From Candidatus Eisenbacteria bacterium (lineage in GTDB: Bacteria; Eisenbacteria; RBG-16-71-46), in assembly GCA_020847735.1 (NCBI GenBank), contig JADLBL010000003.1, forward strand, positions 1 through 64,000: DNA of 64,000 nt, read 5' to 3'. How positions within the stretch are numbered: the first letter of the stretch is position 1; the number at the start of each line of letters is the position of its first letter. The notes under the pieces were generated by a model. It was not told the origin of the DNA. It made no database searches and saw nothing but the letters and a program-made list of their open reading frames with translations. Positions 26,621 to 33,526 of this stretch are shown here, in pieces. The position numbers and the translations under genes are program-made.

Positions 26621-26887
26621 TCAGTCTTTTCCCAGTGCCTCCCGCAGCAGCTGCAGGTCCAGCGTCTGGTTCGCCACGATCTGCTTCAGGCGGCGGTTCT
26701 CGTCCTCGAGCGCCTTCAGGCGCTTGGCGTCGCTCACGTCCATGCCGGCGAACTTCACCTTCCAGCGGTAATAGGTCTTCGGCGCGACGCCGTGACGCCG
26801 GATCACCTCGCCGACCGAGCCGGCGTCCGCTTCCTTCACGATCGCGATGATCTGCTCTTCGGTATAGCGCTTCCCGTTGCCTGCCAT
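26621..26887 (-). CDS. IS3-family transposase OrfA
   Basis: This 88-aa protein has a helix-turn-helix (KRYTEEQIIAIVKEADAGS ... TYYRWKVKFAGM) and a C-terminal leucine-zipper-like coil (LKALEDENRRLKQIVANQ), as in OrfA of IS3 elements. It supplies DNA binding to the transposase. It lies upstream of and out of phase with OrfB. Confidence 0.85.
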   Translation of the reverse strand: MAGNGKRYTEEQIIAIVKEADAGSVGEVIRRHGVAPKTYYRWKVKFAGMDVSDAKRLKALEDENRRLKQIVANQTLDLQLLREALGKD

Positions 26888-26984
26888 GTGTCCTCCGTTG
26901 CCGTCGAGGCTAGCAGAGGACTGGTATCTCAGGCTGCGTCAGCTTCCGGGGGGCAGGTCAAGCTGTTGTCCCGATCCTCGGAAG

Positions 26985-27197
26985 ATGAACCCGCTCCACT
27001 GGAAGGCGACCACGCTTCGGAGGCTTCCTCCGCACATTACGGGAATCGTCGACGATCATCTTGAACTTCCAGAAGCGCCGGGACCTAACTACCCGGGAGT
27101 GGTCTTCGCTTTGGGTCAGCACGGCACAGGAAGCGTACGGCCTATCCAATGCCCTACGTGGAGCGATGTGGTGAGAGAGTTGGTGGCACGAGGTTGA
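26985..27197 (+). CDS. Short orphan frame after the IS element
   Basis: This 70-aa frame (MNPLHWKATTL ... GPNYPGVVFALGQ ... CPTWSDVVRELVARG) has natural-looking composition but no clear ribosome-binding site. It may be the remainder of the immunity gene that once accompanied the broken RHS fragment, or of another gene cut by the IS insertion. It converges with the glycosyltransferase gene, the stop codons being 1 bp apart. Confidence 0.35.
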   Translation: MNPLHWKATTLRRLPPHITGIVDDHLELPEAPGPNYPGVVFALGQHGTGSVRPIQCPTWSDVVRELVARG

Positions 27198-27198
27198 C

Positions 27199-28329
27199 TC
27201 AGCCGCACCGCAGGCTGCGCTCCACGGAGGCGCCGAAGCCATGTCTGCCGCCGGCCGAATACGATGTTGCAAGTCGATCTGCTAATCGCGAGAGTGCGCG
27301 GGAACGTCCGGTCTCGTGTGCGAGATGTGCTGCCCACTCTCCCAGCGCCGAGAGGTCGTCCGTGTACGGCGCGACAATGCCATGTCTGCCGCCGTCGATG
27401 GCTTCGACCAGTCCCGAGATGTCAGGGACAATCGGCAGTGCGCCGCAGGCGACAGCTTCGATGGCAGCGAGTCCGAGGAGTTCACCGTGACTCGGAATCA
27501 CTGCGAGACGGGAAGTAGCGAAGAGGTGCCGAAGCACCAAGCGCGGAAAGGGCTGAGGGGGGATCGCGATGCGAACTCGGCCGGCGAGTCCCTGATGCGC
27601 CTGTCCTACGACGCGCGAGTAGTGCCGGTAGCGGGCGGCCACTCCGCCAGTGATGATCGTGCGCCAGTCCCGGAGCAAGTCGCAGTGCGCCCCCAGCGAT
27701 GTGATCAGCTCAAACGTACCTTTGCGCGGCGCAACGCGGGTGGGCACCACAATCGTCTTACCACGAGCGTGGAGCGGCAACGGCCTGCTGGACCGACCCA
27801 CCCTCCAGGGCAGTATCCGATCGATTCGCCTGTTGCTGATGCCTACCCGCGCCAGGACGAGCTGATGGGTAGAGCTAATGCTCCAGGTTCTCGCACCCAA
27901 GCTCAGAATCCCATTGCACTCCCTGAGCACGGCTTCATTGGCCTGCCACCGCGGTTGCCGGTCGTGCGGAGTTTCGAAGAATACTATTCTGCGTGCGTGC
28001 GATAGTGGCCTCGGCAGGTGCTCAGCGATCTGTGATGCGGCGGCACCGAAGGTGACGAGGAGATCCGGACTAGGAAAAGCCCTGCGTCGCTCGTAGAATT
28101 GCAGCTCTTTGGCCGCTTGCTCCGCCGCAGAAGCCGGAAGCAACTGGTTGTACTCAAGCCATCCCGTATCCGCTGCCGAGCTACCGGGTTCTTTCAAGGA
28201 CATGAACCGCGAGACCCAGCGCGCGAAGGCCCCGTGGTCGCGCATCGTGGCGCACAGTCGGCGGACGAACGTCTCGGCTCCTCCGCTGACAAGATGATTG
28301 CCGGGTGCGATAATCAGCAGGGAGCGCAT
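27199..28329 (-). CDS. GT4-type glycosyltransferase
   Basis: This 376-aa protein has the two-domain GT-B layout: the N-terminal APGNHLVSGGAETFVRRL (acceptor-side GGAE loop) and a C-terminal domain with VVPTRVAPRKGTFELI, VIPSHGELLGLAAIEAVACG (nucleotide-sugar binding E-x7-E motif) and GLVEAIDGGRHGIV. The substrate is unknown. It diverges from the TPR gene at 28389 over 59 bp. As mobile-element cargo it may alter surface glycans or glycosylate a neighbour. Confidence 0.8.
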   Translation of the reverse strand: MRSLLIIAPGNHLVSGGAETFVRRLCATMRDHGAFARWVSRFMSLKEPGSSAADTGWLEYNQLLPASAAEQAAKELQFYERRRAFPSPDLLVTFGAAASQIAEHLPRPLSHARRIVFFETPHDRQPRWQANEAVLRECNGILSLGARTWSISSTHQLVLARVGISNRRIDRILPWRVGRSSRPLPLHARGKTIVVPTRVAPRKGTFELITSLGAHCDLLRDWRTIITGGVAARYRHYSRVVGQAHQGLAGRVRIAIPPQPFPRLVLRHLFATSRLAVIPSHGELLGLAAIEAVACGALPIVPDISGLVEAIDGGRHGIVAPYTDDLSALGEWAAHLAHETGRSRALSRLADRLATSYSAGGRHGFGASVERSLRCG

Positions 28330-28388
28330 GCTGCCATGTCTCCACCGCCCAGACAGGGCTGCTTCAGGTTGACGAGAGGTATTGGACC

Positions 28389-29630
28389 ATGAATGGCGAG
28401 ATTGCTCTGCAGAATCTCTCGGACACCTTCAAGACGGCTGCCGACCGACTGGCGCGTGCAAGACAGCAGCTCGATGAGGGGGTGCATGATGGAACGGCGG
28501 CCCTCTCGTCCGATGCCATTGAGCTGATGTGCGCGAAACTAACCGGGTTGAGGAGGAATCGAGGCGAGCGGACGGAGGAGTTCTACTCCAGACGGTGGCG
28601 GTACACTATCGAACACTACGGACTCTCGAATACGCTTTTCGAGAAGTTCAGGCTCATGCACAATAACAGATTAAAGGACCGGTTCCAGGAGGAGCGCACG
28701 GGCGGGCCGAAGAAGCCGCTGAACGAATGGGAAGGAATCGCGAGCGTCGACTGCGGGTATGAGCTGCTCTTGGCAATGGCTGAGGCCCTCGGACCTGCGT
28801 ATCTCACGGATGTAGCGGAGCGACTCCGCGAGGGTGAGCGAGCGAGTGCACGTGTCTTGCTCCTCAATGAGCTGGAGCACCGTGTCAACTGGGGATTGTA
28901 CGGGCCCGACCTTGATGATCTTCTGCGTGATGCAGACCGCACCTTCAGAGGCCGGCGCGACTCAGACCGGGCTCTGCGGTTGTGGGCCCGCGTTACGACC
29001 CTGAAGGCGCATCGTGCTATGAATCTCGGCCAGTGCTTCGGCCCTCAAGGCGCCATCAGCAAGGCCAGAGAGGCCCGGGCCGTGTGGACCCGTCTGAATG
29101 ACCCATCGAACCTGATTTATTCGCTCGACATCGAGAGTGTCGCTCTGCGGATGATTGGGCGTGGCCGAGAAGCCCTGCACTGCGTCGAGCGTGCGCGCGC
29201 CATCGTTGCAGACATCGCGTGGCAGCAGCCCTACGTTGAATCGGAGATGGCCTCGGTCCTCGTGGCGATTGGCGAGCCGGCAGAGGCCCTGAAGATCCTC
29301 GAGGCAGAGTTCCACCGCGCCGAAGAGGCCGGAGATGGCGTGGCTGTCGGTCGCGCGCTTCAGCAGATCGGGATCGCCCTGGCAGACCTAGGCGACTGGG
29401 ACAGGGCCGAGGACCACCTCTTGACAGGCGAGGCTAGAATCCCCTATGATTATGTGATTACGCGAGTTATGGGCAGAAATGCACTTGTGAAGGTATACGC
29501 CACGTCCGGTCGGCGCAACGAGGCGCAAGAGCAAGCCGAATTCGTCTTGGGAATAGCCCAGGAGAAAGGGTTTGGCAACGAACTCCGCGGCCTTCAACGG
29601 ACCATGCGTGATCATCCGGACGTGTTCTGA
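28389..29630 (+). CDS. TPR-repeat protein, unknown function
   Basis: This 413-aa protein starts with a helical N-terminal region (QNLSDTFKTAADRLARARQQLDEG) and a basic Arg-rich stretch (KLTGLRRNRGERTEEFYSRRW). From about residue 190 to the end there are TPR-like helical pairs (ISKAREARAVWTRL, REALHCVERARAIV, PAEALKILEAEFHRAEE, GDWDRAEDHLL, RRNEAQEQAEFVLGIA). TPR proteins of this size often act as regulators or scaffolds, for example in Rap/PlcR-like peptide sensing. No DNA-binding helix-turn-helix is clear. It is divergent to the glycosyltransferase gene and could control it. Confidence 0.6.
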   Translation: MNGEIALQNLSDTFKTAADRLARARQQLDEGVHDGTAALSSDAIELMCAKLTGLRRNRGERTEEFYSRRWRYTIEHYGLSNTLFEKFRLMHNNRLKDRFQEERTGGPKKPLNEWEGIASVDCGYELLLAMAEALGPAYLTDVAERLREGERASARVLLLNELEHRVNWGLYGPDLDDLLRDADRTFRGRRDSDRALRLWARVTTLKAHRAMNLGQCFGPQGAISKAREARAVWTRLNDPSNLIYSLDIESVALRMIGRGREALHCVERARAIVADIAWQQPYVESEMASVLVAIGEPAEALKILEAEFHRAEEAGDGVAVGRALQQIGIALADLGDWDRAEDHLLTGEARIPYDYVITRVMGRNALVKVYATSGRRNEAQEQAEFVLGIAQEKGFGNELRGLQRTMRDHPDVF

Positions 29631-29935
29631 TCCGGGACAACCGACGAGGGAGGGGATGAAATGATGGGCTGCTCGCAGTCACTCCGCGTTCTTTCATTCC
29701 CACAAGACTCACCGCAAATCCTGAAAACTTCGCACGACCGGGCCGGTTCAGGGTCATCATCCGGCGGGTCCACTGGGCCGAGGCGCTAGCTCACGTGTGG
29801 GGTTGCTGGGAGCCCGACTGCAAGATGATGAAGATTCGGCTCGGCCGCCTGCTCGATCAGAACTCCACACTCGTCATGGTAGCGATCCAGGAACTGATCG
29901 ATTGCCGGGCGGGGTTCCGGCGCTAGATTTTCCTC
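29631..29935. other. Stretch before the right-end operon; nothing firm
   Basis: One frame, open from about 29660 to 29925, reads as a plausible protein fragment (RVIIRRVHWAEALAHVW, then KMMKIRLGRLLDQN) but has no ATG or GTG start with a ribosome-binding site. It may be a decayed gene. Confidence 0.3.
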
Positions 29936-29964
29936 TTGACGAGAACCGACTGAGCCTCTATTGT
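29936..29964 (+). promoter_or_regulatory. Strong candidate sigma-70 promoter
   Basis: TTGACG (29936-29941) and TATTGT (29959-29964) are separated by exactly 17 bp. Transcription would start about 29971, directly before a terminator-like hairpin, and run toward the right-end modification and transfer genes. Confidence 0.65.
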
Positions 29965-29974
29965 TCGCGACGTC

Positions 29975-30012
29975 AGGGCTGTCCCGCGCGAAGGCGCGAG
30001 GCAGCCCTTTTT
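29975..30012 (+). terminator. Terminator-like hairpin at the very start of the transcript
   Basis: The outer stem AGGGCTG/CAGCCCT (29975-29981 with 30002-30008) and inner stem CGCGC/GCGCG (29985-29989 with 29994-29998) are followed by a TTTTT run. Since the promoter is immediately upstream and the gene at 30217 is downstream, it probably acts as an attenuator. Confidence 0.65.
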
Positions 30013-30216
30013 CCTTTCATGAGGAGGATCACTAGGCATCGGCCGAGATCGTGTTCTGGACCAGCTGGCCAGGTTCCATGCCGCTACGCGTCGGTTGACG
30101 CGTGGTCGTGCCGGAGGAGCCGGCGAGCTATCCCGAAGACGAGCCTCCGCTTCAGCGGGGCAGTCCTGACACGGGGCGTTCCGACCGGCTCCACTCTCCG
30201 TCATCTGGGAGGAGCC

Positions 30217-30411
30217 ATGACTACGAAGCCCGGGTACGACGGTCTCGGCCCAATGAAGCCCTCACCGGCACTACTCGTTCCTCGCCGGGACGGTTCTGTC
30301 GAAGTGCGGTCACCGAATCTGCGGCGGTTGCTTGCTGTGATCACGGTTGAGGGCGCCCTCATCATCAAGCGCGGCGACGAGTTGGTGATCGTGGAGGTGC
30401 CGACGAACTAG
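30217..30411 (+). CDS. 64-aa hypothetical protein
   Basis: ATG at 30217 follows GGGAGGAG. The product is small and beta-rich (ALLVPRRDGSVEVRSPNL, LAVITVEGALIIKRGDELVIVEV). It lies at the head of the putative modification module. It has no C-terminal diglycine, so a ubiquitin-like modifier role is not supported. No family is recognised. Confidence 0.5.
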   Translation: MTTKPGYDGLGPMKPSPALLVPRRDGSVEVRSPNLRRLLAVITVEGALIIKRGDELVIVEVPTN

Positions 30412-30460
30412 TCGCCCTCGTCAGGCGAACTGATGCACGAATTACGCAACCTTGAGCTAG

Positions 30461-30516
30461 ACCGAGGCGCCAGCGCTCGACGCGACAGCCCCAACGCAAT
30501 GCGGTGGGGCGTTTTC
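30461..30516 (+). promoter_or_regulatory. Leader element copy 1: 31-bp repeat plus hairpin
   Basis: A 31-bp sequence (30461-30491) identical to 31003-31033 runs into a stem GCCCCAACGC/GCGGTGGGGC (30488-30497 with 30501-30510, one mismatch) followed by GTTTTC. It ends 34 bp before the start codon at 30550, too close for a separate promoter, which suggests regulated read-through. Confidence 0.55.
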
Positions 30517-30549
30517 ATCGCTCGCCGACGAGTGACTGGGGGTCCTGAG

Positions 30550-30918
30550 ATGCCGAGAGCAGTCGACCAATTAGCACGGAGCCTGAAGCCACATGCGCTC
30601 GTGCGCGTCACTGTCCCTTCGCGTGATCGCTCTCACCGGTCTGTCTCGTCGGAGCGCATCCTGCGCGAGATCGAAGCGACGCTCCTCGCCGTTGCCTCGG
30701 GAACGACCACGTTCCGGGGGCAAGGAACATGGCTCAATGGCGGCTCTCAACCGGTTCGCGAGAGGATCCTCGTCGTCGAGTCATACATGCCGGCGGCGTT
30801 GGACCGAAGGAAATCGAGAAGGGTTGCGGAGCAACTTTTGCAGATCGCTCATCGAGCAAGACAGGACGCCCTCTTCGTCGTAGCCGGTGGGCAGCCGATT
30901 CTGCTCCCCGGCCACTGA
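30550..30918 (+). CDS. 122-aa hypothetical protein
   Basis: The ATG at 30550 follows a weak GGGGGT ribosome-binding site. The protein has VRVTVPSRDRSHRSVSSERI, an alpha-helix (LREIEATLLAVASG) and TTFRGQGTWLNGG followed by RERILVVESYM. This T-x-G-x-G-x-W plus conserved Glu pattern is slightly like DUF3574-type proteins, but I do not assign it. It is preceded by leader element copy 1 and followed by copy 2. A role as partner or substrate of the downstream E1/E2-like proteins is possible but unproven. Confidence 0.5.
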   Translation: MPRAVDQLARSLKPHALVRVTVPSRDRSHRSVSSERILREIEATLLAVASGTTTFRGQGTWLNGGSQPVRERILVVESYMPAALDRRKSRRVAEQLLQIAHRARQDALFVVAGGQPILLPGH

Positions 30919-31002
30919 TCCGGGAGACTCCTGCCCGACGCAAGGAGGTTACGGCGCAAGTCCGCCTTCGCCAGGCGGAGGCGAGTCCACGTTAGAACCA
31001 CG

Positions 31003-31059
31003 ACCGAGGCGCCAGCGCTCGACGCGACAGCCCTTACCGATGGCGGTGAGGGCCTTTTC
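31003..31059 (+). promoter_or_regulatory. Leader element copy 2: 31-bp repeat plus hairpin
   Basis: The 31-bp repeat (31003-31033) joins a perfect ten-pair stem with one G-U pair (31030-31039 with 31044-31053) and a CTTTTC tail. The stem differs from copy 1 by paired changes, so base pairing is preserved while the sequence changes. A 23-codon frame starts 23 bp later. Confidence 0.55.
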
Positions 31060-31082
31060 GTTGCCTCCCGCGAGGTATCGCA

Positions 31083-31154
31083 ATGACCGCGACGAACAGT
31101 TCGCTGGTGCGTGGCGACGACCGGGACTTCGTCCCGGCCGGCACGTTCCACTAG
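31083..31154 (+). CDS. Possible 23-aa peptide gene
   Basis: ATG at 31083, with GCGAGG 7 bp upstream, opens MTATNSSLVRGDDRDFVPAG followed by TFH and a TAG stop. It sits between leader element copy 2 and the E2-like gene. It may be a leader peptide or a small substrate. Coding evidence is only position and a fair ribosome-binding site. Confidence 0.3.
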   Translation: MTATNSSLVRGDDRDFVPAGTFH

Positions 31155-31239
31155 CCGGCGCACGCACCCGGCGGGGCGGCGGCTCCGAGCCGCCGCCCGA
31201 CGGCCGGGCTCCGGATCGCAATCACTCGAAGGAGGCGAC

Positions 31240-31605
31240 ATGTGGTGGCTCGTGGGCTTGCTCGCGGCACTCGCCGCAGCCAGCAACAACGACTCGCGGA
31301 ACTCGGTGGTGAGCGGTTCCAGCCGCTCGTCCGACTCCGACGGCTGGTCGCGCACGCTGACTTACCGCTCGCGCGACGGCAGCTCGTTCTTCCGGTTCCG
31401 CTTCACGCCGATCGGCGGGGACATCCGGATCCACATCCTCGAGCTTCCGAATCCCCGTGTCGGCTCGTGTCACGTGCTGCACGACGCGCAGGGGCTCTAC
31501 ATCTGCTGGTCGACTGCAGTCCGGTCGATGGCCGCGGCAAAGGCTGTCGCCCTGATGTGGGCCGAGGCCACGCTCATCTACCAGCGCACAGGTCGCTCGT
31601 TCTAG
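31240..31605 (+). CDS. Putative E2-like (ubiquitin-conjugating fold) protein
   Basis: This 121-aa protein has a hydrophobic N-terminus (MWWLVGLLAALAAA), a Ser-rich linker and a compact domain from about residue 48. Strands FFRFRFTP and DIRIHILELP are followed by SCHVLHDAQGLYICW, with Cys 89 behind a H78..H81 context, and then a long helix AAAKAVALMWAEATLIYQRTG. The H-x-(G)-x-C then W/A-rich helix order resembles divergent bacterial E2-like domains found next to JAB and ThiF genes. It sits 14 bp upstream of a JAB-ThiF fusion gene, which is the main support. The family call is inference; the hydrophobic N-terminus is unusual for an E2. GGAGG precedes the ATG. Confidence 0.5.
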   Translation: MWWLVGLLAALAAASNNDSRNSVVSGSSRSSDSDGWSRTLTYRSRDGSSFFRFRFTPIGGDIRIHILELPNPRVGSCHVLHDAQGLYICWSTAVRSMAAAKAVALMWAEATLIYQRTGRSF

Positions 31606-31619
31606 GAGGGATGTGCCCC

Positions 31620-33149
31620 ATGAGACTCAGGCTAGGACTCGGGAATCGAGGTGCGAGGATGCGACGGAGCGATGGACCGGGCAACCCCTCGCGAGAGCCC
31701 CTACGTGTGACTGCGGCGGTCCATCGCCAGATCATCGGTGCCATCGGCGGCAAGACGCCCGAGAACGGGATGCTCCTGGGCGGAGATCCAGTCGACGGTG
31801 TCGTCCGGCACGTGGTGTTCGACGACGGCGCCGTGCGCTCCGGCAGCACCTACTCGCCCGACCACGTTCGATTGAATTCTCTGCTGTCGGACTGGTGGCG
31901 GCCCTCCGGCATCCGCCTGCTCGGCTTCGTGCACTCGCACCCGGGGCAGTTCGCGCGTCCATCGGGTGGTGACCTGCACTACGCCAAGGCCATCCTCAAG
32001 GCGAACCCGCACCTCGATCGGCTCCTCATGCCGATCGTGACCGTCACGCCCGAGCCGATGATTCACCCGTTCGTGGTGCGCCGAACGGCCGAGGGCGTAA
32101 CGGCGGCGCCAGCGACGCTCGAGGTCCTCGACGAGGTGCTCCTGACGGCCGGCGAGAAGTCGCCGAACGTTCCCGCGGTCGAGTTGCCCGTCCTGCCTCC
32201 GCGGCGCATTCGCGAGGAGACGTTTCAGCGCGTCGTGTGCGCCTACGACCTGGCGCATCTGCGGCACTGCCGCGTCGTCGTGGTCGGCGTGGGCGGCGCG
32301 GCCGGCTTTGCCGAGGATCTCGTCCGGGCCGGCGTGCATGACCTCGTCCTCATCGATCCCGACACCGTCTCGACCTCGAACCTCGCCACGCAGCAGGTGT
32401 ATCGACGCGACCTCGGCCGTTCGAAGGTCGAGGCCATCGCCGACCGGCTGCGCGACATCAACCCCGCCGTCGAGGTGCGCGCCCTGCAGGCGGACTTCAC
32501 CAGCCTCACCGAGTCCGAGGTCGAGAGCCTGCTCGGGCTCGACCTCGCCCGGCCGCCGATCCGCACGCTGCTGTGCGGCTGCACGGACGACTTCTTCGCG
32601 CAGGCGCGAGTGAACCGCGTTGGGCTGCAGCACGGCGTACCGACCCTCTGCGGCCAACTGTACGCCGAAGGCCGCGGAGCCGAGCTGACGTTCACCTACC
32701 CGGCTGTCACCCCGGCTTGCCATCGCTGCATCCTCCGCTCGCGCTACGAGGCCTACCTCGAGCACCGATACGCCAATGCCGTCACGTCTGACGGGACGCC
32801 GATTTCGTCCACGACCCGATTGAATGCCGCAAAGCTCGCGGTCGCGATGGGGCTGCTCCACCACGGCACCACGCACGCGCGCTGGGGGCGTCTGCTCGAA
32901 CGCATCGGTAACCGCAACCTCGTCCAACTCCGCCTCGACCCCGATCTCGAGCTGCCCGTGTTCGATCAAGTTCTCGTCGGCGACCGCGAGCGGGTGTTCA
33001 GCGACGAAGCCGTCTGGCTGCCGCAGGAACCCGAGGGACCGGCAGTGGGCCGCCCCGCGTGCCCGGACTGCGGCGGGACCGGGGATCTGCGGCAAGCGAT
33101 CGGGACAATTGCCGACACCCGTCTGCTTCCGCCGCGGAAGACGGTGTGA
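31620..33149 (+). CDS. JAMM protease-ThiF/E1 fusion protein
   Basis: This 509-aa protein fuses two parts of ubiquitin-like pathways. Residues about 28-150 are a JAB/MPN+ domain with E48, H105-S-H107-P, S115 and D118, the full JAMM zinc set, so isopeptidase activity is plausible. Residues about 205-450 are a ThiF/E1 adenylation domain: VVGVGGAAG (nucleotide loop, 222-229), LIDPD (D246), SNLATQQVY and GRSKVE. CHRC (367/370) and CPDC (481/484) are two CxxC knuckles that should form the E1-type zinc site. PRTRC cassettes and Bil or CBASS operons use separate or differently fused JAB and E1 proteins. ATG at 31620 is preferred over 31611 because the AGGAGGG spacing is better. The 3' end overlaps the next gene. 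Confidence 0.88.
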   Translation: MRLRLGLGNRGARMRRSDGPGNPSREPLRVTAAVHRQIIGAIGGKTPENGMLLGGDPVDGVVRHVVFDDGAVRSGSTYSPDHVRLNSLLSDWWRPSGIRLLGFVHSHPGQFARPSGGDLHYAKAILKANPHLDRLLMPIVTVTPEPMIHPFVVRRTAEGVTAAPATLEVLDEVLLTAGEKSPNVPAVELPVLPPRRIREETFQRVVCAYDLAHLRHCRVVVVGVGGAAGFAEDLVRAGVHDLVLIDPDTVSTSNLATQQVYRRDLGRSKVEAIADRLRDINPAVEVRALQADFTSLTESEVESLLGLDLARPPIRTLLCGCTDDFFAQARVNRVGLQHGVPTLCGQLYAEGRGAELTFTYPAVTPACHRCILRSRYEAYLEHRYANAVTSDGTPISSTTRLNAAKLAVAMGLLHHGTTHARWGRLLERIGNRNLVQLRLDPDLELPVFDQVLVGDRERVFSDEAVWLPQEPEGPAVGRPACPDCGGTGDLRQAIGTIADTRLLPPRKTV

Positions 33150-33526
33150 TGGCTCGCGAAGTCGACTGGTTCGGGTTCCTCGTGTCCGTCTTCGTGAAGG
33201 GGGTCTTCGCGATGCTCATCATCCACTGGGTTCTTGCACAAGTCCTCTTGATCTGGACCTCGGCCGATCGCTCGCTGCGCCCGATGTCGCTCGCCGCAGA
33301 CCTGCTGGGTGGGGTCGTCCTGATCTGCCTGCTGGTTGGTCTGGCGGCTCGTGCACGAGCAGCGTTCGAGGGCCGTGATCGCGGGCTCGTCCGTGAACGA
33401 CGCGCGGAGCGGCGGCTCGTCCGTCACAGCGTTCGACGTTCGGCCGACGACGTCCCGTTGGACGATGCACCGCAGTCGGCGGACTCCGATCCGATCCTGC
33501 ACCACGACGAGGGGGCCGACGAATGA
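33149..33526 (+). CDS. Two-helix membrane protein upstream of the coupling ATPase
   Basis: This 125-aa protein has two transmembrane helices (about 8-34, FGFLVSVFVKGVFAMLIIHWVLAQVLLIW; about 48-67, LAADLLGGVVLICLLVGLAA) and a cytoplasmic charged tail. It overlaps the JAB-ThiF stop (TGATG) and the next start (ATGA), so all three are coupled. By position it may tether the ATPase to the membrane, as VirB10- or TraD-N-terminal-like helices do; the ATPase itself has no obvious membrane helix. Confidence 0.65.
   Translation: MAREVDWFGFLVSVFVKGVFAMLIIHWVLAQVLLIWTSADRSLRPMSLAADLLGGVVLICLLVGLAARARAAFEGRDRGLVRERRAERRLVRHSVRRSADDVPLDDAPQSADSDPILHHDEGADE

Larger units (their letters stand above)
25746..26960 (-). 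mobile_element. IS3-family insertion sequence
   Basis: The 1215-bp element has terminal inverted repeats: TGACCTGCTCCCC at the left end (25746) and the complement of TGACCTGCCCCCC at the right end (26960). It carries overlapping-phase orfA and orfB on the minus strand. The terminal TGACCTGC is typical of the IS407-like part of the IS3 family. No target-site duplication is visible in the flanks (GGAC versus AGCT), so a deletion or rearrangement may have followed insertion into the RHS fragment. Confidence 0.85.

Noticed and set aside
25746-26960. Target-site duplication around the IS3 element
   Set aside because: Flanking bases (GGAC on the left, AGCT on the right) do not match, so no duplication is annotated.
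30019-30411. Longer version of the 30217 gene starting at 30019
   Set aside because: The added N-terminal region is Arg/Ser/Cys-rich and not protein-like, whereas 30217 has a good ribosome-binding site.
30550-30918. Ubiquitin-like modifier for the JAB-E1/E2-like proteins
   Set aside because: The product has no C-terminal diglycine and no clear beta-grasp pattern, so it is kept as hypothetical.
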